A stretch of 41,584 nucleotides of DNA from Nostoc sp. CHAB 5834 (GCA_020829485.1 JAIVFU010000062.1:1-41584); one strand, 5' to 3'; numbered from the stretch's first letter, positions 1 to 9,506 are shown. Notes: generated by a model from the sequence alone, not told the origin. A program made the numbers and translations.

Positions 1-45
1 TTTGTTTTCCTCTTTAGTCAGAAATACCCTCAAACGAGCGCCCAT
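1..45 (-). CDS. IS630-family transposase, N-terminal 15 codons (runs off window)
   Basis: On the minus strand an ATG at 45-43 opens a frame reading MGARLRVFLTKEENK to the window edge. This resembles, from memory, the N-terminus of cyanobacterial IS630-type transposases (MG.RLRVFLT.EE). A GAGGT Shine-Dalgarno-like stretch lies about 10 bases upstream. The AT-rich sequence up to about 125 would be the element end. Only 15 codons are visible, so the family call is an inference. Confidence 0.5.
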   Translation of the reverse strand, partial: MGARLRVFLTKEENK

Positions 46-319
46 ATTTTTTGTTACCTCGGTAGATATATTCTCCGTATTTATTTATTGTTACATAGTT
101 TCGTTTTTTCCTGCCGACCTACTTAATTAGATACTTGATAGGAGGAAAAATTCACAGCATAATTACTAATGAAAAAACGCTACTTACCTGATCTTGTTAT
201 AAACAATATCACATCTTAATATTAGATAAGCCTAAAAAAGTATAGATATAATTATAGGTATAAGTTACTGAAACAAAAAACAAAAACATAAAACTTACGT
301 AGGAATAATTGTAAATAAA

Positions 320-1807
320 GTGACTCAAGCTCATAACAATGCTAACCTCCTAGAGGAAACGGATTTAGGGACTTTCATCGCTCAGGCTACTACCACAGAC
401 AAATGGGAAGTATTGCCGTACAGTGCGCCAATCATCCCTATACATGCCGCTTTACTTCGTACTGGTAAAATATTCTTTTTCTGCGGTTCAGGTAATCAGT
501 CCAGTCGGTTAAATACTCCCTATGACAGTGTGGTTTGGGATGTGAGTAAAGGAACCTTTAGCAGTCAAAAGGCTCCATTGGATAGTAATAATGAACCTAT
601 TGATCTTTTTTGCGCCGGTCACTCCTTCCGTCCTGATGGTATGTTATTGGTTGCGGGTGGAACTTTGCGCTATGACCCATTTTATGGTTCACCCTCAGCT
701 CTGATGTTTGATCCTATTGGGGAGAAATGGGTCAAGATACCACCAATGAATAATGGCCGCTGGTATCCTACTCTGTTAACACTAGGCAGCGGTCGGATCT
801 TTGCAATATCTGGGCCGGATAAAGATGGCAAGCTCAACAGACAACCAGAAATTTATTCTGCTTTCTTTCCAAATGGTTGGAACGCTTTTCCAATAACTCG
901 TTCCTACGCGCCATACTTACATCTGTTTTTACTCGATAGTGGAAAGCTTTTTTATTCAGGTGCCCAGATGGGCGGCAACAATGGAATAGCGCCAACTATA
1001 CTAACCCTGCCAGAGACATTTACAGAATCCATTACAGAGAAAGTGGTGCCAGGGCTGCAAGACCCAGCTTTCGGAAATCAAGCTAGCAGCGTGCTTTTAC
1101 CACCTGCACAAGACCAAAAAGTGATGATTATGGGTGGAGGTAGTGCTAATACGGCAACAAACAGGGTCAATATTGTAGATTTAAAAGCTACTAACCCAAC
1201 TTACATACCAGCACAGCCTCTAAACTATGCTCGGATGCATCACAGCGCAGTTTTGTTACCCGATCGCACAGTGTTTGTTTGCAATGGTAGCAAAATGAGT
1301 GAGGACACAGCACAATCAATGCTGCCAGCAGAAATCTACAATCCAGCTACAAATACCTGGACAGTAGTAGCTAAACAAAAAGTCCCTCGCGTATATCACT
1401 CAGTAGCCTTGCTTTTACCAGATGGTAGTGTAGTCGCAGCTGGGGGTAATCCTAGACGGGGGGTCAATGAACTGCGATTAGAAATCTACAGTCCTGCGTA
1501 TATGTCGCGATCGCGTCCAATTATTCAGAGCGCTCCTGAAGTATTGACCTACGGACAGCAATTTACAATTCAGACACCCCAGGCTGGGAATATTCAATGG
1601 GTTAGTCTAATTAAACCAATGGCAACCACTCATTCCTACGATACAGAACAAAGGTTAGTGGATGTGCGGATTAATTATAGGAACACTAATTCTCTCAATG
1701 TCACGCTAGCAACCAATAGAAACATAGCAGTACCAGGCTGGTACATGCTTTTTATTAGTGACAACAATGGAACGCCCTCAGTAGCAACCTGGACGCGAAT
1801 ATCATAG
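320..1807 (+). CDS. Galactose oxidase-like radical copper oxidase (kelch repeats, DUF1929 C-terminal domain)
   Basis: Probable copper-radical oxidase of the AA5 / glyoxal oxidase group, which oxidises primary alcohols or aldehydes and makes H2O2. Kelch-like blades run from about residue 35 to 390, followed by an Ig-like DUF1929 domain (about 400-495). All active-site residues align by motif. The Cys of the Tyr-Cys cofactor is C98 (LFCAG), its Tyr partner is Y149 (GRWYP), the axial Tyr and a Cu-binding His are Y359-H360 (RVYHS), and the second His is H438 (TTHSYD). The start is GTG at 320. No other usual start lies between it and the in-frame TGA at 269, and AGGA at 301-304 is a distant ribosome site. 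Oddity: there is no signal peptide, whereas most family members are exported. A Tat-signal protein gene follows. The substrate is unknown. Confidence 0.85.
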   Translation: MTQAHNNANLLEETDLGTFIAQATTTDKWEVLPYSAPIIPIHAALLRTGKIFFFCGSGNQSSRLNTPYDSVVWDVSKGTFSSQKAPLDSNNEPIDLFCAGHSFRPDGMLLVAGGTLRYDPFYGSPSALMFDPIGEKWVKIPPMNNGRWYPTLLTLGSGRIFAISGPDKDGKLNRQPEIYSAFFPNGWNAFPITRSYAPYLHLFLLDSGKLFYSGAQMGGNNGIAPTILTLPETFTESITEKVVPGLQDPAFGNQASSVLLPPAQDQKVMIMGGGSANTATNRVNIVDLKATNPTYIPAQPLNYARMHHSAVLLPDRTVFVCNGSKMSEDTAQSMLPAEIYNPATNTWTVVAKQKVPRVYHSVALLLPDGSVVAAGGNPRRGVNELRLEIYSPAYMSRSRPIIQSAPEVLTYGQQFTIQTPQAGNIQWVSLIKPMATTHSYDTEQRLVDVRINYRNTNSLNVTLATNRNIAVPGWYMLFISDNNGTPSVATWTRIS

Positions 1808-1826
1808 CCTTACCCGTTTATGTTCA

Positions 1827-1951
1827 ATAGACCTTTTGCAAAAGTCCTTAACACCCCACCCCAAACCCTCCCCGCTTGCAGTGAGGCGAGTGTTTGCTTT
1901 ACTCAAATGCGGTGTAGGGTTCTTATTTTTGATTTATGCAAAAGGTCTAAT
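1827..1951. repeat. MITE-like dispersed repeat with TAGACCTTTTGCA inverted ends
   Basis: The left end (1828-1847) reads TAGACCTTTTGCAAAAGTC and the right end (1931-1950) is its near-perfect reverse complement, GATTTATGCAAAAGGTCTAA. The interior is C-rich and has no convincing coding potential. An open frame beginning at 1836 inside this element joins the next gene but is repeat-derived, so it was not used as the start. Confidence 0.75.
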
Positions 1952-1994
1952 ACACAGCTACTTAATAAAAGTCATCAATTCTAGGAGCGGAAAT

Positions 1995-3122
1995 ATGAAT
2001 TACAAGCTATCACGTAGGCAGTTTGGCCAGTTGGTACTTGGTGGAACTATAGTATCTGGGCTTAGTTATCTAAGCAACAAAACTTTGGCGCAAACACCAA
2101 GTTTCAAAATTGTAGGTATAGGTTCTGGCTCTATAATCAACACTGACCAAACGCTTATTCCAGAGGTAGATACTACTGAATTAAATAGCATTGCCCCAAA
2201 CATTTTACCTACAAATATTAAACCTGTAGGGCTAGGACTTGTTTTGGAATCCTTTGTTTTGCAAGCCTTAAATACAGGAAAGGTTCAGCTTCTAAGTCCA
2301 GTAGTTACTCAGATACTTGCCGAGCGCGGTACAGCTTTAGTACAGTCTAATGAGACATTGAGTAGCTTCGCTGTTTTAAGCGATGGCACAATTGCCAAGC
2401 TCGGTACAACTTTAGGAAACGTTGATGATATATTGAGTAGCCTCACTTCTTCAACGAATAGCACAGTTGCCGAGCCGGTTACACCTTTAGTAGAGACTAA
2501 TGAGACATTGAGTGGCTTCACTTCTTTAAGCGATGGCACACTTGTTGTAGCCGCTACTCCTGTTAGCACTGGTAGGAAACAGGCGGTACCGACTCGCATT
2601 ACATTTTTGGGTACGCCTATAAAAACTTTAATAATCTCAGGACTTAAACAGAATCAACAGCTTGGGAGCTTGCTAGGGACTATTGATGGGCGGCTCATCG
2701 GTCTAGTAGGTAAAAAGAACGGTACACCACCGATCACATTAGTAGATATTAACCTTCAAACAGGAGAGATCAGTTCTATTAGTAAGATTAGATTCCCGAA
2801 CGATGAGCGAGCCAGCAATCTAGCTCAGTGCCAAGATGGAAAACTCTATACCTCTTTAGTTGGATTAAATGGCGATACAACTTTGGTGCAGCTAGACTCA
2901 AATCAAAAAAACCCGATCAGACTGGCACAATTGAAACTTAATGGTCAAGCATGGAATAATGGCTTACAAAGCTTAGTTTGCTCTGCAACAGGTCAACTCC
3001 TTGGCTTTGGAGCTATGAGGTATGAGACACCTAATGCTGTGTATAGCATAGATAAGAACAGTGGAAACATGACTCGCGTACAAGACTTTGACGCTGCCCA
3101 GATTACCATTGCTCGTGAGTAG
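1995..3122 (+). CDS. Tat-exported hypothetical protein with 25-residue tandem repeats
   Basis: Not a family I recognise. The chosen start is the ATG at 1995, preceded by AGGAG at 1983-1987. It gives a 375-residue protein opening with a twin-arginine signal (LSRRQFGQLVLGG) and a probable cleavage after TLAQ, so export of a folded protein is likely. Residues about 111-185 hold three 25-residue tandem repeats (NETLSSF..LSDGT type). The C-terminal 180 residues are built of DGRLIG, DGKLYT and TGQLLG-like strands that suggest a beta-propeller. It lies downstream of the radical copper oxidase on the same strand, 187 bp away with a MITE in between, so the two may be functionally linked. That link is inference. 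Confidence 0.7.
   Translation: MNYKLSRRQFGQLVLGGTIVSGLSYLSNKTLAQTPSFKIVGIGSGSIINTDQTLIPEVDTTELNSIAPNILPTNIKPVGLGLVLESFVLQALNTGKVQLLSPVVTQILAERGTALVQSNETLSSFAVLSDGTIAKLGTTLGNVDDILSSLTSSTNSTVAEPVTPLVETNETLSGFTSLSDGTLVVAATPVSTGRKQAVPTRITFLGTPIKTLIISGLKQNQQLGSLLGTIDGRLIGLVGKKNGTPPITLVDINLQTGEISSISKIRFPNDERASNLAQCQDGKLYTSLVGLNGDTTLVQLDSNQKNPIRLAQLKLNGQAWNNGLQSLVCSATGQLLGFGAMRYETPNAVYSIDKNSGNMTRVQDFDAAQITIARE
2325..2549 (+). repeat. Three tandem 75-bp units inside the Tat-exported gene
   Basis: Units at 2325-2399, 2400-2474 and 2475-2549 each encode 25 residues. Units 1 and 3 share ATGAGACATTGAGT and TTTAAGCGATGGCACA nearly unchanged. Unit 2 is the most diverged. The high DNA identity between units 1 and 3 suggests recent duplication or gene conversion. 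Confidence 0.75.
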
Positions 3123-3138
3123 AAGGGATTGAAGAATA

Positions 3139-3166
3139 GGGCATTGGGCATTGGGCATTGGGCATT
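3139..3166. repeat. STRR: four copies of the heptamer GGGCATT
   Basis: Four perfect tandem 7-mers lie between the convergent ends of the Tat-exported gene and ribokinase, followed by a C-rich CCCCTGCTCC tract. Short tandem heptamers are typical of heterocystous cyanobacteria. The same motif in reverse (GCCCAAT) appears near 24155-24175. Confidence 0.8.
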
Positions 3167-3202
3167 GGTTATTAATTCTTCTCCCCCTGCTCCCCCTGCC
3201 CC

Positions 3203-4132
3203 CTACTCCCCACTGCCCCTTTCCCTAAGAAATGCATCAAATGTAAGCCTATCCGGTAGTGAAGTTTGTGCGCCTGGTTTTGTCGTCGCCAAAGCACCGG
3301 CTGCTGCACCCCAAACAACTGCCTGATGTAAAGAAAGTCCTGCAAAAAGTGCCGCCGTCAAGCCGCCATTAAAAGCATCGCCAGCAGCTACTGTGTCAAC
3401 TGCATAAACTGGAAACGCGGGTACAAAAAACTTTTCCTCAGCAGTGGCACAAAAAACACCTTTAGCACCCAGTTTAACGATCGCACATTTCACACCCCGT
3501 TCTAATAAAACTCCAGCTGCTTTGGCTGCAAGTTCTTCTCGATCTACAGGAAAACCCACTAACTGCGCGGCTTCAACTTCATTCGGTGTAATAATGTCCA
3601 CTAATGGGTAAAGTTCATCTGGCAAATCAGATTGTGCGGGTGCAGGATCGAGAATTACCGTTATTTTAGTTTTTCTTGCTGCTTTAGCTGCTGCAACCAC
3701 AGCATTAATAGGAATTTCTAATTGTAAAAGCAGTGCTGTCGCTTCTGGTAATAAATGAGACAATCGTTCTACATCTTCTTGATTGACACACCCATTTGCG
3801 CCAGGAATTACAATAATTTGATTTTCACCAGCATGATTTACAGCAATGATGGCGACTCCAGAACTAACAGTCTCATCCACGAAAATATTGTCAATCTGCA
3901 CACCAGATGCTTGTAAATTATTAATAAGTTCTACACCAAAATCGTCTGCACCTACGCGCCCCACCATTTGGGTAGGAATTCCTAATTTTGCTAATGCTAC
4001 CGCTTGATTAGCTCCTTTACCTCCCGAAACTTTAAAAAATTTTTCTCCTAGCAATGTTTCTCCGGCGACTGGCAAGCGGGGTGCTGTTGCTACCAAATCT
4101 ATATTTATGCTGCCGAAGACGATAATGCTCAT
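3203..4132 (-). CDS. rbsK: Ribokinase (PfkB family)
   Basis: Phosphorylates D-ribose to ribose 5-phosphate in the cytoplasm. The 309-residue length is normal. The N-terminal sugar-binding signature includes NIDLV (10-14) and the GGKGANQA motif (37-44). TPNE (182-185) is the conserved phosphate-binding stretch. DTVAAGDAFNGG (246-257) is PfkB signature 2, with catalytic base D252 and monovalent-cation ligands near D246-T247. It is transcribed convergently with the Tat-exported gene and has no obvious operon partner. Confidence 0.9.
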   Translation of the reverse strand: MSIIVFGSINIDLVATAPRLPVAGETLLGEKFFKVSGGKGANQAVALAKLGIPTQMVGRVGADDFGVELINNLQASGVQIDNIFVDETVSSGVAIIAVNHAGENQIIVIPGANGCVNQEDVERLSHLLPEATALLLQLEIPINAVVAAAKAARKTKITVILDPAPAQSDLPDELYPLVDIITPNEVEAAQLVGFPVDREELAAKAAGVLLERGVKCAIVKLGAKGVFCATAEEKFFVPAFPVYAVDTVAAGDAFNGGLTAALFAGLSLHQAVVWGAAAGALATTKPGAQTSLPDRLTFDAFLRERGSGE

Positions 4133-4264
4133 TTTTGTTGATCTTTAAAGTCATTTAGGCTAATACTACAGCAAGCGATCGCAACTCTTGTTCCACCAAT
4201 AGTAGAGATCAAATATTTGTGATTGTCAGAAAATATAGAATAAACATCAATCTTTAGGCGAGTA

Positions 4265-4388
4265 GGGAGAGACGCGATAAATTGCCGTCTTTACAATAAT
4301 CAGTCCTTTGTCTTGACGGCGATTTATTGCGTCTTTGCTTTGCGATTAGCGGCGTGTCATCAAAAAACCTTATCCGAACCGTATTGAT
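4265..4388 (-). repeat. Dispersed ~120-bp hairpin element, copy 1 (copy 2 at 31207-31316, inverted)
   Basis: This fills most of the gap between ribokinase and SulP. It contains an imperfect long hairpin, GACGCGATAAATTGCCGTC (4271-4289) against GACGGCGATTTATTGCGTC (4314-4332). The right end (4358-4388) is the reverse complement of an AATACGGTTCGG.TAAGGTTTTTTGATG block. Read on the minus strand, the whole unit aligns with 31207-31316. I see nothing else in the gap. Confidence 0.8.
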
Positions 4389-4427
4389 AGGAGTCCTATA
4401 TTTTGCTCTTTTGATGGCAAAATACGA

Positions 4428-6116
4428 TCATTCATTTAATTCCATCAATTCTTTTGTCTTCAAAGCAGCCGCTACAGGTTGAGGACATTCTCGAATCTGA
4501 GGAGAGATAGAGCAAATCGCATCTGTCGTTGTTTCAAAACAATTTGATAACCCAATTGTTTTTAACAATCCGGTTCGTTCTAATAGTTGTTTGACTTCGG
4601 GTTGTAAACCTGTGAGAATTAAGCGGCAATTGTGCCGCTCCAAGTCGTGGTAAATATCCTCTAAAGCTACTAACCCAGTTGTGTCCATATTTGGCACAAA
4701 CCGTAACCGGAGAATTAAATATTTCACTTCCGGTTCATCGCGGAGGAAGGTAGCAAACCGTTCAGCAGCACCAAAAAATACCGGGCCATCTACGCGATAA
4801 ACGGCAATTTCTTTACCTAATTCTAGAGGAGTACCAGGGGGAAATACTTCGGTTTCAGGTATTTTAACTAAGCTTAAATCGCTCATCCGTTTGATGAACA
4901 AGGCTCCGGCTGCAATCAATCCTACTTCTACAGCAAGAACTAAGTCAAACAAGATTGTTACTAGCCAAGTGAGAATCATCACTGCAAAGTCAGAGTAGGT
5001 AGCACGCATCAATAAACCAATGGCTTCCCACTCAACCATCCGCACGCTAACCACCATCAAAATGCCAGCAAGTGCTGCTAAAGGAATCTGTGCTGCTAGG
5101 GGTGCTAAAGTTAAAACGATAATCGCTAAAGCAACGCCGTGAATTACTCCAGATAGTCGGGTTTTGCCGCCCGAACGGACATTGACAACAGTCCGAGCGA
5201 TCGCACCTGTTGCCGGGATACCGCCAAAAAATGGGACAATGATATTTGCCAATCCTTGACCAATTAATTCGCGATCGCTATTGTGTTTTTCGCTCACTGT
5301 CATCCCATCAGCCACAACCGCCGACAGCAACGATTCAATACTTCCCAATGCAGCCAAAGCCAAAGCCGGATTAATCAGTTCTCGAATCACACTAAAATCA
5401 TTCCAGTGGGGAATACCTTGGGGCATCGGTAAAGATTGCGGAATACTGCCAATTGTGGGTACATTCAAATGGAAATAAGAAGCGATCGCCGTTGCCAAAA
5501 CCAACCCCATTAAAGAACCCGGTATTGTAGAATTAATCTTGGGCCACAAAACCGTGGTTGCAATCACCACTATTGCCAACCCAACAGCAGCCCAGTTTAA
5601 AGCTTCTACATGAGTTACACTTTGCCAAAGTCCCGGCGCGAAATGTTCACTGCGTGGTAGTTGTAAACCAAAGAAATTATTTAATTGACTACAAAATATA
5701 ATTACGGCAATACCATTAGTAAAGCCTGCCGTCACTGGATAGGGAATAAACTTCACTAGCTGTCCAAGTTTGGCAACCCCTAAAGCAATCTGGATAATTC
5801 CAGCCATCACTCCAGCAATCCAAACTTTCTCAATGCCGTACTTGGCGACAATTCCCACCAATACTACAGCCATTGCCCCTGTCGGCCCTGTAATTTGTAC
5901 TGGCGAACCGCCAAAGATTGCCGCTACAATTCCCGCCACAATAGCGGTATAAAGTCCCGCTTTTGGTTCTACACCACTCGCTACTGCAAAGGCTAAAGCT
6001 AAAGGCAAGGCTACCACTGCTGCTGTTAGCCCTCCCGCCAAATCGCCACGGAGTCCACTAAACAAGCGACGCAGACGCAAAAGCTGTGGTTCTTCGAGGA
6101 TATCAGATATTGCCAT
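4428..6116 (-). CDS. SulP-family anion transporter with STAS domain (sulfate or bicarbonate)
   Basis: Inner-membrane SLC26/SulP transporter. The N-terminal half is a series of about 10-14 hydrophobic segments (about 25-410), including the family stretch DLAGGLTAAVVALPLALAFA and GPTGAMAVV near residues 76-84. GGIPATGAIARTVVNVRSGG is the conserved central loop. A cytoplasmic STAS domain occupies about 430-540 (VDGPVFFGAA, MDTTGLVALED). Cyanobacterial members carry bicarbonate (BicA) or sulfate. The sequence resembles BicA in architecture, but substrate cannot be assigned by eye. The 562-residue length is normal, and 575 bases of repeats lie upstream. Confidence 0.88.
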   Translation of the reverse strand: MAISDILEEPQLLRLRRLFSGLRGDLAGGLTAAVVALPLALAFAVASGVEPKAGLYTAIVAGIVAAIFGGSPVQITGPTGAMAVVLVGIVAKYGIEKVWIAGVMAGIIQIALGVAKLGQLVKFIPYPVTAGFTNGIAVIIFCSQLNNFFGLQLPRSEHFAPGLWQSVTHVEALNWAAVGLAIVVIATTVLWPKINSTIPGSLMGLVLATAIASYFHLNVPTIGSIPQSLPMPQGIPHWNDFSVIRELINPALALAALGSIESLLSAVVADGMTVSEKHNSDRELIGQGLANIIVPFFGGIPATGAIARTVVNVRSGGKTRLSGVIHGVALAIIVLTLAPLAAQIPLAALAGILMVVSVRMVEWEAIGLLMRATYSDFAVMILTWLVTILFDLVLAVEVGLIAAGALFIKRMSDLSLVKIPETEVFPPGTPLELGKEIAVYRVDGPVFFGAAERFATFLRDEPEVKYLILRLRFVPNMDTTGLVALEDIYHDLERHNCRLILTGLQPEVKQLLERTGLLKTIGLSNCFETTTDAICSISPQIRECPQPVAAALKTKELMELNE

Positions 6117-6317
6117 ATTCAGTTTCTACTCTCATACTCAATTATGTTGATGCACAGATAGATGTCAGATGATATCCGGGCAATTAAGCATAATACCCGG
6201 AACCTCAAAAAGCCTGCGAGTAAAAGCCCTTTCATTATAGACATCTCCCAAAAAAGTCAAAATTATTTATATTGTCTAGGACTTACGCACTGTACAAATG
6301 CATTGTGATGTGGATTA

Positions 6318-6443
6318 AGGGACTTCCAAATAAAAAAATACTCAACTACTTATTGTGGGGTGGGCGACACGAGAGCCCACTAGCCCAAGGCGGGCAAGAT
6401 GCCCACCCGACAAGATTGGGTAATTTATTTGTTGGAAGTCCCT
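6318..6443. repeat. MITE family GGGACTTCCAA, copy 1
   Basis: This 126-bp element starts AGGGACTTCCAAATAAA and ends with the inverted TTATTTGTTGGAAGTCCCT. The interior contains ATACTCAACTA.TTATTGTGGGGTGGG, nearly identical to the copy at 35879-36028. It lies in the 575-base gap upstream of SulP and the ABC transporter. Confidence 0.85.
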
Positions 6444-6460
6444 AACTATCTTGAGGAAGT

Positions 6461-6550
6461 TTTCAGGCTTTTCTTGATTATCCTGCGATGCCTACGGCGG
6501 TAAACTACGCAAATAGACCATACTATAGGGACACAGCAATGCTGTGCCCT
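6461..6550 (+). repeat. Dispersed ~85-bp element (inverted copy at 16971-17048)
   Basis: The core CGATGCCTACGGCGGTAAAC followed by TACGCAAATAGACCAT is identical in the reverse complement of 16971-17048. The flanking TTTCAGGCTTTTCTT and GGGCACAGC-like ends are also shared. No coding potential. The rest of the 6117-6691 gap shows a half end TAGACATCTCC at 6238-6248 and nothing else recognisable. Confidence 0.8.
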
Positions 6551-6691
6551 GACGAAGATATGGTTTCGGCAATAGCGATCGCTCGAACAAATTACAGCAG
6601 ATAAAACTATAATTGCGTTCGCCCATCTTTAGACTCAAGACTCAGAACTTTTTTCCGTGGTAATATCAGTTGCACGAAACCGCAAAAAGCC

Positions 6692-8500
6692 GTGGCTACT
6701 GTATTAAAATCTCATCGGGCATCAAGAAGGCGTAAAGATTCAACGCATCCTTTCCAGCGTTTGCTTGAGTATGGACACCAGTATCGTAAACAAATTTGGC
6801 TAGCAACTACTTATTCTACTCTCAATAAATTTTTCGATTTAGCACCACCCGCTTTAATCGGCGTGGCGGTGGATGTGGTAGTCAAGCAAGAGGATTCCAT
6901 AATTGCCCAGTTCGGGGTACGCGATGTCTTTCAACAATTTTTGATTATTTCCTTTCTCACCGTCATCATTTGGATACTAGAATCTGTTTTTGAGTACGCC
7001 TACGCTCGACTTTGGCGGAATTTGGCTCAGAATATTCAGCACGACTTGCGTTTGGATGCATACAAACATTTGCAAGAGTTGGAATTAGCTTATTTTGAAG
7101 AACGCAGCACTGGCGGTTTAATGTCTATCCTCAGTGATGATATTAACCAATTAGAGCGGTTTTTAGATGGAGGAGCAAATGATATTATCCAAGTTTCTGC
7201 AACTGTTCTAATTATTGGTGCTGCTTTCTTTATTTTGGCTCCTGATGTAGCGTGGATGGCTTTATCACCAATGCCATTTATCCTTTGGGGTTCCTTTGCT
7301 TATCAACGACTACTTGCACCTCGCTATGCTGATGTGCGCGAAAAGGTAGGTTTCCTGAATTCGCGTTTGTCAAACAATATCAGCGGGATTACTACTATTA
7401 AAAGTTTCACTGCTGAAACTTATGAAGCCTCTCGTTTGGAATTAGATAGTGAAGCTTATCGGCGTAGTAACTCTAAAGCAATTAATCTTTCTGCTGCTTT
7501 CGTCCCGTTAATTCGGATGCTGATTTTAGTGGGTTTCACAGCATTACTATTGTATGGCGGGATGGCAGCAGTTTCTGGAAAAATGTCTGTAGGCGCTTAC
7601 AGCGTATTAGTGTTTTTAATCCAGCGTTTGCTATGGCCTTTAACTAGATTAGGCGAAACATTTGACCAATATCAACGGGCAATGGCTTCTACTAATCGAA
7701 TCATGAATTTGTTAGATACTCCTATTGCTATTCATACAGGTGATGTATCGTTACCTGTGGATGAAGTGCGCGGTGAAGTGCAATTTAAAAACGTTTATTT
7801 TGCCTATAAAGATAGATTTCCAGTAATTAAAAATCTGTCTTTAGATATCCCGGCGGGGAAAACCATTGCAATTGTGGGTTCAACTGGTTCTGGTAAAAGC
7901 ACTTTAGTCAAACTTTTGTTGCGGTTATACGAAGTGCAAACGGGAAGCATTACTCTCGATGGCATTGATTTGCAAAGTTTGAATTTAAAAGATTTACGCC
8001 GTTGTATTGGTTTGGTGAGTCAAGATGTCTTTCTATTTCATGGCACTGTCGCAGAGAATATTGCTTATGGTAGCTTTGAGAATACAGAGCAAGAAATTAT
8101 CACGGCGGCGAAGATAGCCGAGGCACACGAATTTATTATTGATCTGCCCCAAGGTTATGAGACAATTGTGGGGGAAAGAGGACAAAAGTTATCTGGTGGA
8201 CAAAGACAACGGATTGCGATCGCTCGTGCAGTCTTAAAGAATCCCCCCATTTTGATTTTAGATGAAGCTACCTCAGCAGTGGATAATGAGACAGAAGCAG
8301 CAATCCAGCGATCGCTCGAACGGATTACAGTAGATAGAACTACAATTGCGATCGCTCATCGTCTTTCCACCATCCGCAATGCTGATTGCATTTATGTCAT
8401 GGAACATGGGAAATTAGTAGAGTCGGGAACCCATGAGCAATTGCTGGAGAAAGATGGGATTTATTCTAGTCTCTGGCGTGTACAGTCAGGTTTGAAATAA
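6692..8500 (+). CDS. ABC transporter half-protein, fused permease and ATPase (exporter type)
   Basis: A type IV/B-family exporter half-transporter that should homodimerise in the inner membrane. The membrane domain with six segments spans about 35-330. The nucleotide-binding domain begins near 360 with Walker [10 protein letters not shown] (396-404), Q-loop VSQD (442-445), signature LSGGQ (500-504), Walker B LILILDE (519-525, catalytic E525) and H-loop H556. The start is GTG at 6692, with a weak upstream purine stretch. Substrate unknown: homologues move lipids, peptides or drugs. A small conserved gene follows 39 bp downstream on the same strand. Confidence 0.9.
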   Translation: MATVLKSHRASRRRKDSTHPFQRLLEYGHQYRKQIWLATTYSTLNKFFDLAPPALIGVAVDVVVKQEDSIIAQFGVRDVFQQFLIISFLTVIIWILESVFEYAYARLWRNLAQNIQHDLRLDAYKHLQELELAYFEERSTGGLMSILSDDINQLERFLDGGANDIIQVSATVLIIGAAFFILAPDVAWMALSPMPFILWGSFAYQRLLAPRYADVREKVGFLNSRLSNNISGITTIKSFTAETYEASRLELDSEAYRRSNSKAINLSAAFVPLIRMLILVGFTALLLYGGMAAVSGKMSVGAYSVLVFLIQRLLWPLTRLGETFDQYQRAMASTNRIMNLLDTPIAIHTGDVSLPVDEVRGEVQFKNVYFAYKDRFPVIKNLSLDIPAGKTIAIVGSTGSGKSTLVKLLLRLYEVQTGSITLDGIDLQSLNLKDLRRCIGLVSQDVFLFHGTVAENIAYGSFENTEQEIITAAKIAEAHEFIIDLPQGYETIVGERGQKLSGGQRQRIAIARAVLKNPPILILDEATSAVDNETEAAIQRSLERITVDRTTIAIAHRLSTIRNADCIYVMEHGKLVESGTHEQLLEKDGIYSSLWRVQSGLK

Positions 8501-8539
8501 CTATCGCGCAAAGTTTTGTGTCTTCATTACGAATTATTT

Positions 8540-8968
8540 ATGTTTTTTGGCAATAATCAACCAGAATCAGGTGATAACAAGTGGCGTGTCCAGTTGGATA
8601 GGTTTGTCAAAGCAAATCAGCAAGAATTGGCGGCGCTGTTTTGGGGATTGTGGTTAGCAAATGGTGATAGTCAAGGTACTATTGGTATTGATTTGCAACC
8701 AACGCCGCATTTTGTTTATTGTCCGAAAGAGCAGATAGAGAATTTAAATATTAAGGTTGAGAATCGGCTTCAGGAAATTTTGGGAATTGTCGAGAATCAT
8801 AAGCCGGAAGTAGAAGTTGTGATGATTGGCATTGGGAAGGGGGAAATTAAGTTAATTCAGTTTGCACCGGAACCAGCACCACCAATTTGTTTTGAGGAAG
8901 TTGGGAAGGATGTGGATGGGTTATTGGAAGTGTTGGAAGAGAGGATGAGGGAGGAGATTGTTTTTTAA
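8540..8968 (+). CDS. Hypothetical protein, 142 residues
   Basis: Soluble acidic protein with no signal peptide or membrane segment. A FFGNNQPESGDNKWRVQLDRF start is followed by KANQQELAALFWGLWL, then alternating strands and helices and a C-terminal helix (EVLEERMREE). The ATG at 8540 was chosen over an upstream TTG at 8516 because it begins the compact domain. I do not recognise the family, though the composition looks like a conserved cyanobacterial protein. It is 39 bp from the ABC transporter gene and probably co-transcribed. A GC-rich repeat (ACGCAAAGGGACGCGGAGG type) follows its stop. Confidence 0.6.
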   Translation: MFFGNNQPESGDNKWRVQLDRFVKANQQELAALFWGLWLANGDSQGTIGIDLQPTPHFVYCPKEQIENLNIKVENRLQEILGIVENHKPEVEVVMIGIGKGEIKLIQFAPEPAPPICFEEVGKDVDGLLEVLEERMREEIVF

Positions 8969-9035
8969 CGCAAAGGGACGCGGAGGGAAGCGCAGAGGAT
9001 ACGCAAAGGAAGATAAAGGACTCTGCGCTTATTCT

Positions 9036-9491
9036 TTAGTTCGTTACAAGTTGTTCTAGATTTTGAACTTCATCCATCAAGATTGATTCATATTGATACG
9101 GATTGCTTTCCCGTATTTGGCATAAAGTAGCGATCGCCTTTGGATTACCAGGATCAATTTTCACTAGGTTTTCGGCTGCATACAAACGTCGCCATTCATC
9201 TTGAGTGGTTTCAAGTATCTGAGATAACGTGCTAACTGCCACTTTGTTACCAGGATCTAATTCTCCCAGGTGCCAAGCAACCCTACGAAGTAAACATTCA
9301 TCCTGAGACGTTTGAATCCTCTCCAATAGAGCCGGGATCGCACTTTTATTACCCGGATCGAGTTTTTCTAATTTCTCAGCTCCAAGTCTAAGAACTGTGA
9401 GACTTTCAGTAGTATGAACCAAATGCACAAAAGCTGCGATAATCCGTTTTCTGTCGGTTAATTCCAGGGTTTTTCTAGCTGTCTGCACCAA
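9036..9491 (-). CDS. HEAT-repeat protein, C-terminal part (separated by one stop codon)
   Basis: Three to four HEAT-like helical repeats of about 35 residues, each carrying the LDPGN turn (KLDPGNKSAI, ELDPGNKVAV, KIDPGNPKAI). The start is unconvincing: TTG at 9491 or GTG at 9488, with no ribosome site. The frame is the same as that of the upstream 9507-9827 gene, and only the TAG at 9509-9507 and five sense codons separate them. It is most likely the second half of one HEAT/NACHT-associated gene broken by a nonsense change. Such repeats serve as protein-interaction scaffolds. Confidence 0.55.
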   Translation of the reverse strand: MVQTARKTLELTDRKRIIAAFVHLVHTTESLTVLRLGAEKLEKLDPGNKSAIPALLERIQTSQDECLLRRVAWHLGELDPGNKVAVSTLSQILETTQDEWRRLYAAENLVKIDPGNPKAIATLCQIRESNPYQYESILMDEVQNLEQLVTN

Positions 9492-9506
9492 TGGTTTTGG
9501 TAGTAT

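Noticed and set aside
1836..1994. N-terminal extension of the Tat-exported gene from 1836
   Set aside because: The extension is inside the inverted-repeat element and lacks a ribosome site; the ATG at 1995 has AGGAG and starts a proper Tat signal.
6233..6265. Possible full TAGACATCTCC element upstream of the SulP gene
   Set aside because: Only one end is visible; no inverted partner nearby, so it was noted as a half copy only.
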